10,002 nt of DNA, taken from NCBI GenBank assembly GCA_005884465.1, contig VAZH01000327.1, positions 1 to 10,002 of the forward strand, read 5' to 3'. The notes below the pieces were generated by a model. That model worked only from the letters and a program-made list of their open reading frames with translations. It was not told the origin of the DNA and did not search any database. Source of the DNA: Alphaproteobacteria bacterium (GTDB taxonomy: Bacteria; Pseudomonadota; Alphaproteobacteria; Rhizobiales; Xanthobacteraceae). This document shows positions 6,471 through 10,002 of the stretch, one piece after another. Position numbers and translations under genes: made by a program. The stretch's first letter is position 1, and every line of letters begins with the position of its first letter.

Positions 6471-7127
6471 ATGTCGAAAATATCTGGAAGGAGAAGTCTC
6501 ACCGCGATCCTTTCGCTTCTGACGCTTGGCGCCGCGCTTTCATTTGGCCTGGGCAAAGCCGTTGCCGCCGACGATGTCACCGAGGATCAGATCGTCCGGG
6601 CGCTTGCGCCCAAGAAACCCCTGACCAGAGGCCTGTCGTCGGGTCCTCAGGCCGATCCGGCGGCGATCGCCGCGGAAGGCCGTTTTGTTCAGACCATCCG
6701 CGGCCGCGCCACGCGCTCGCTCTCGAGCAGCGAGCGCGAAGAAATCGCCACCATCGCCAAGGACAAGCCGAATATCGATCTGGAAATCAACTTCGATTAC
6801 AATTCAGCCGATATCAGCAAAAAATCACTGCCCTCGGTTCAGGCGCTCGGGAAAGCGCTTACCAATCCCGATTTGAAGGGCTCGACCTTCGTTGTCGCGG
6901 GCCATACCGACGCTGTCGGCAGCGACCCCTATAACCAGGATCTGTCGGAGCGGCGCGCGGACTCGGTCAAGCGCTATCTGGTCGAAAAGTACGGAATTCC
7001 CGGCGCTGACCTCGTGACCGTCGGATACGGCGAGACCAAGCTCAAGGACCCGAAGAACCCGACCTCGGAAGTCAACCGCCGCGTGCAAGTCGTCAACATG
7101 GCGAACAAGACCACCGCCTCCAAGTGA
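6471..7127 (+). CDS. OmpA-family peptidoglycan-binding protein
   Basis: A 218-residue exported protein. The signal peptide spans residues 1-33 (basic start, hydrophobic LTAILSLLTLGAALSFGLG, cleavage after AVA). A linker of about 70 residues follows, with no beta-barrel. The OmpA C-terminal domain covers roughly 103-212: LEINFDYNSADIS, then VVAGHTDAVGSDPYNQDLSE, RRADSVKRYLVEKYGI, and VGYGETKLKDP...VNRRVQVV. D147 (in HTDAVG) and R162 (in ERRADSV) match the Asp and Arg that hold diaminopimelate in characterised OmpA-C domains. It is probably periplasmic and bound to the cell wall rather than an outer-membrane porin. It follows the caspase-like TPR gene by 163 bp on the same strand, and co-transcription is plausible. 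No lipobox Cys is visible. Confidence 0.93.
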   Translation: MSKISGRRSLTAILSLLTLGAALSFGLGKAVAADDVTEDQIVRALAPKKPLTRGLSSGPQADPAAIAAEGRFVQTIRGRATRSLSSSEREEIATIAKDKPNIDLEINFDYNSADISKKSLPSVQALGKALTNPDLKGSTFVVAGHTDAVGSDPYNQDLSERRADSVKRYLVEKYGIPGADLVTVGYGETKLKDPKNPTSEVNRRVQVVNMANKTTASK

Positions 7128-7148
7128 ATGGTGGTCAGGCTCCGCCGT

Positions 7149-7245
7149 TTCGTTCGTGATGCCCGGCCTTATGCCGGGCATCCACGTCTTAGCGCGCCAA
7201 AGCAAGAAAGACGTGGATGGCCGGGACGAAGCCCGGCCATGACGG
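7149..7245. repeat. Dispersed hairpin repeat, copy 2
   Basis: A well-preserved copy between the OmpA-family gene and the efflux adaptor gene. Three stems are exact: GATGCCCGGC/GCCGGGCATC (7158-7167 with 7173-7182), CCACGTCTT/AAGACGTGG (7182-7190 with 7208-7216), and ATGGCCGGG/CCCGGCCAT (7217-7225 with 7232-7240). The right half repeats the element at 3528-3560. It is probably a REP-like mobile repeat, possibly ending or stabilising the OmpA transcript. The rest of the 7128-7346 gap shows no gene. Confidence 0.78.
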
Positions 7246-7346
7246 AGAAGCGACAGGATGAACGGGATGGTTTCAGGGTGTCGCCTCGATCTAGTATCAT
7301 CCTGCTCGCTACCGTCCTGCCAATTTAGCTCTGGATTGATCCGGCG

Positions 7347-8273
7347 ATGATGCTCTCCGAATACCTCAAGCCTGCGTTGGGAGTGGTGGTCGCGGCAGCG
7401 CTGGTGGGCGGATGGTATTGGTTTGAGCATCGCCCGCGGCCCGAGGAGAAGGAAACGCCCAGCAACGCTCTGGTCATTGTGACGAAATCCAGGGGCAATG
7501 CGTGTTTCTCCGACCTGGTGCGGGTCACCGGATTCATCGTGCCGCGCAGGGAAGCGGTTGTTGGGGTCGATCAGGAAGGATTCAAGGTTTCCGATGTTCT
7601 GGTCCGGGAAGGCGAAACGGTCACCGAAAATCAGGAGCTGGCCCGGTTGACGCCGCCTCCGGCGCAGCCCGGCGCCGGCGCAAGGCCATCCGCGCCGACG
7701 TCGTTGCGCGCGCCGGCTGCCGGTCTCGTCACCGAGGTCAAGACCATCGTCGGAGCGCCGGCCTCGCCACAGGCCGGGCCGATGTTTCGGATTTCCGTCA
7801 ACAACGAGATCGAGCTGGATGCCGAAGTGCCGGCGGTCCATATGCTGAAACTCAATCCAGGCGCGACGGCGCGGATAAGCCGGGATAATGCGCCTGATCT
7901 GGTGGGACGCGTCAGGCTGGTTTCGCCGCAAATCGATCGCACCACCCAGCTCGGCCATATCAGGATATCGTTGACCAATAATCCCTCACTCAAGGTCGGC
8001 ATGTTTGCCCGCGCCAACATCGACGCCAAGCGCAGCTGCGGCGTGGCCGTTCCACGCACCGCCATTGACCATCTGACCGTTCAAGTGGTCAAAGGTAATA
8101 CCGTTGAGACGCGAAGGGTTCGGACTGGACTGGTATCCGATACCGATATCGAAATCCTTGAAGGCCTCGCCGAGGGCGAAATCGTCGTGGCCGACGCTGG
8201 CTCTTCGCTGCATGACGGCGACCAGATCAAGACCATGTTCGCCGAGGAACTCGATCGAGCGCGGGTACGCTGA
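7347..8273 (+). CDS. RND efflux periplasmic adaptor (membrane fusion protein), hairpin-less
   Basis: A 308-residue HlyD/AcrA-type adaptor that couples an inner-membrane RND pump to an outer-membrane channel. One N-terminal membrane anchor (9-26) precedes the periplasmic part. The first lipoyl half-motif is about 72-102 (GVDQEGFKVSDVLVREGETV) and the second about 120-149 (LRAPAAGLVTEVKTIVGAPA). They are joined by only ~17 Pro/Ala/Gly-rich residues (103-119), where most family members have a long alpha-helical hairpin. The beta-barrel part follows (IELDAEVPAVHMLKLNPGA to LKVGMFARANI), then the membrane-proximal domain (VPRTAI to EGLAEGEIVVADAG). Usual length is about 350-400 residues, and the missing hairpin accounts for the difference. 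Two adjacent ATGs (7347, 7350) are possible starts. The stop overlaps the pump start by one base (TGATG), showing translational coupling. No local regulator gene is seen. Confidence 0.9.
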   Translation: MMLSEYLKPALGVVVAAALVGGWYWFEHRPRPEEKETPSNALVIVTKSRGNACFSDLVRVTGFIVPRREAVVGVDQEGFKVSDVLVREGETVTENQELARLTPPPAQPGAGARPSAPTSLRAPAAGLVTEVKTIVGAPASPQAGPMFRISVNNEIELDAEVPAVHMLKLNPGATARISRDNAPDLVGRVRLVSPQIDRTTQLGHIRISLTNNPSLKVGMFARANIDAKRSCGVAVPRTAIDHLTVQVVKGNTVETRRVRTGLVSDTDIEILEGLAEGEIVVADAGSSLHDGDQIKTMFAEELDRARVR

Positions 8274-10002
8274 TGGCTCTCAATATCTCGGCATGGTCGA
8301 TCCGAAATCCGCTGCCTTCCGTCGTGTTTTCGATCATCCTTTTGGTGCTGGGCTGGGTCAGTTTCACCAAGCTTGCGGTGACGCGGCTGCCCAGCGCCGA
8401 CATTCCGGTGATCTCGGTCGCGGTATCGCAGTTCGGCGCCGCCCCGGCCGAGCTTGAATCGCAAGTTACAAAAACCATCGAAGACGGCGTCTCGGGCGTC
8501 GAGGGCGTGCGGCACATTTCATCCTCGATCACCGACGGACTGTCGCTGACCACGATCCAGTTCGCGCTTGAGACCAACACCGACCGGGCGCTCAATGACG
8601 TCAAGGACGCCGTCACAAGGGTGCGCGCCAACCTGCCGCAAAACGTCAACGAGCCGCTGATCCAGCGCGTCGACGTCATCGGCCTACCGATCGTTACCTA
8701 TGCCGCGATCTCGCCAGGCAAGACGCCGGAGCAACTGTCCTACTTCGTCGACGACGTCGTCAAACGCGCATTGCAGGGTGTGCGCGGCGTCGCCCAGGTC
8801 GAGCGCATCGGCGGTGTCGAGCGCGAGATTCTCGTCTCGCTCGACCCCGACCGGCTGCAGGCCGCGGGGCTGACCGCCGTCAATGTCAGCCAAAGCCTGC
8901 GCGGCACCAATGTCGACCTCGCCGGCGGCCGCGCCGAGATCGGCAAGAACGATCAGGCGATCCGGACGCTGGCCGGCGCCAAGACGCTCAATGATCTCGC
9001 GGGAACGATGATTCCGCTGTTCGGCGGCGGCGAGGTTCGTCTCGACGATCTCGGCACCGTCACCGACACCATCGCCGACCGCCGCACCTTCGCACGCTTC
9101 AACGGCGAACCCGTGGTGGCGCTCGGCATCAAGCGCTCCAAGGGCGCCAGCGACGTCGTGGTCGCAGCAGCCGTGCAGAAGCGTATCGACGTGCTGAAGG
9201 TCGCCTATCCCGATGTCGATTTGAAACTGATCGACACGTCGGTGGAGTTCACAAAAGGCAATTATGAAGCCGCGATCTCGACGCTGTTCGAAGGCGCTAT
9301 TCTCGCCGTCATCGTCGTGCTTTTGTTCCTGCGCGATATCAGAGCGACGATCATCGCCGCGATCTCGCTGCCGCTGTCGATCTTCCCGGCATTCTGGGCG
9401 ATGGACCTTCTTGGTTTCTCGCTCAACCTCGTCAGCTTCCTCGCCATCACGCTGTCGACCGGTATTCTGGTCGACGACGCCATCGTCGAGATTGAGAACA
9501 TCGTGCGCCACATGCGGATGGGCAAGTCGCCCTACCGTGCCGCGCTGGAGGCCGCCGACGAAATCGGGCTGGCCGTCATCGCGATCTCGCTGACCATCAT
9601 CGCGATCTTCGCGCCCGCAAGCTTCATGTCCGGCATCGCCGGTCAATTCTTCAAGCAATTCGGCATTACGGTTTCGGTGCAGGTGTTCTTCTCGCTATTG
9701 GCTGCGCGCTTCGTCACGCCGGTGCTGGCGGCCTATTTCCTGAAGGATCATCCGCACGACGATCCACCGCCGGGGCGCGTCCTGCAGGGTTACACAAAGC
9801 TGGTGACGTGGTCGGTCCGGCATTACTTGATCACCGTTCTGATCGGCTTCGGAATCTTCGCCGCCTCGATCTGGAGCATTACGCTGTTGCCGCAAGGCTT
9901 CCTGCCGGCGCAGGACACCGCGCGTTCGCTGTTGGCGATGGAGCTGCCGCCCGGCTCCCAGCTTGCCTTCACCGAGAAGACCACCGAGGAAATCGTTTCG
10001 CG
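8273..10002 (+). CDS. RND multidrug efflux pump, HAE type (3' end cut by window edge)
   Basis: An inner-membrane proton-driven pump subunit. 576 codons are visible, about 55% of a typical ~1030-1050 residue RND protein. TM1 is at about 17-34 (SVVFSIILLVLGWVSFTKL), followed by the periplasmic porter region. TM2-TM6 lie roughly at 336-490, and another membrane segment near 519-539 begins the second half. The proton-relay pair of TM4 is intact (D401-D402 in GILVDDAIVEIENIV), the HAE/AcrB pattern rather than the CzcA metal-pump pattern. ATG 8273 overlaps the adaptor stop by one base. Substrates are probably hydrophobic or amphiphilic compounds. No substitutions in visible key residues were noticed, so the pump looks functional. 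Confidence 0.95.
   Translation, partial: MALNISAWSIRNPLPSVVFSIILLVLGWVSFTKLAVTRLPSADIPVISVAVSQFGAAPAELESQVTKTIEDGVSGVEGVRHISSSITDGLSLTTIQFALETNTDRALNDVKDAVTRVRANLPQNVNEPLIQRVDVIGLPIVTYAAISPGKTPEQLSYFVDDVVKRALQGVRGVAQVERIGGVEREILVSLDPDRLQAAGLTAVNVSQSLRGTNVDLAGGRAEIGKNDQAIRTLAGAKTLNDLAGTMIPLFGGGEVRLDDLGTVTDTIADRRTFARFNGEPVVALGIKRSKGASDVVVAAAVQKRIDVLKVAYPDVDLKLIDTSVEFTKGNYEAAISTLFEGAILAVIVVLLFLRDIRATIIAAISLPLSIFPAFWAMDLLGFSLNLVSFLAITLSTGILVDDAIVEIENIVRHMRMGKSPYRAALEAADEIGLAVIAISLTIIAIFAPASFMSGIAGQFFKQFGITVSVQVFFSLLAARFVTPVLAAYFLKDHPHDDPPPGRVLQGYTKLVTWSVRHYLITVLIGFGIFAASIWSITLLPQGFLPAQDTARSLLAMELPPGSQLAFTEKTTEEIVS

Noticed and set aside
6825..7958. A 377-codon minus-strand frame running from the adaptor gene across the repeat into the OmpA gene.
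   Set aside because: It is antisense to two well-supported genes and crosses an intergenic repeat; no domain is recognisable.
8684..9658. A 324-codon open frame antisense to the RND pump gene.
   Set aside because: The plus strand encodes a clear RND protein through this region; the antisense product is low-complexity Asp/Arg/Gly-rich and matches no family I know.

Overview
The window looks like chromosomal DNA of a Bradyrhizobium-type alphaproteobacterium (Nitrobacteraceae). The signs are high GC with strong GC bias at third codon positions, protein families typical of that group, and two kinds of hairpin-rich intergenic repeat that I recognise from memory of Bradyrhizobium-like genomes. No database was consulted. 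There are nine protein-coding genes, two of them cut by the window edges. I see no rRNA, tRNA, CRISPR array or insertion sequence.

Positions 1-3459 form a catabolic module. Three tightly packed minus-strand genes encode a flavin-dependent aromatic-type monooxygenase, a 74-residue DUF2783 protein and a metallo-beta-lactamase (MBL) fold protein that runs off the left edge. A MarR-family regulator diverges from them. A 24-bp near-perfect palindrome lies between regulator and operon and is the obvious candidate operator. The MBL protein has lost every residue of the second metal site while keeping the first.

Positions 3460-3745 lie between convergent genes and hold two structured repeats: a hairpin element that recurs at 7149-7245, and a multi-hairpin element bounded by a 9-bp inverted repeat. 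Next comes a minus-strand MBL hydrolase of the N-acyl homoserine lactonase-like type (3746-4552) with a complete two-metal site, so the window holds an intact and a degenerate MBL protein.

Positions 4553-7127 hold a divergent promoter region and then two exported proteins on the plus strand. The first is a caspase-like (peptidase C14) domain with both catalytic residues replaced, followed by a proline-rich linker and four TPR repeats. The second is an OmpA-C peptidoglycan-binding protein. Together they look like a cell-envelope scaffold pair rather than a protease system.

Positions 7347-10002 hold an RND efflux operon: a short membrane-fusion protein that lacks the usual alpha-helical hairpin, overlapping by one base an HAE-type RND pump gene that continues past the right edge. 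An outer-membrane partner is not in the window.

The most unusual observations are the two probable pseudoenzymes (the mononuclear-site MBL protein and the caspase without its dyad), the MarR operator palindrome, the hairpin-less adaptor and the paired structured repeats.
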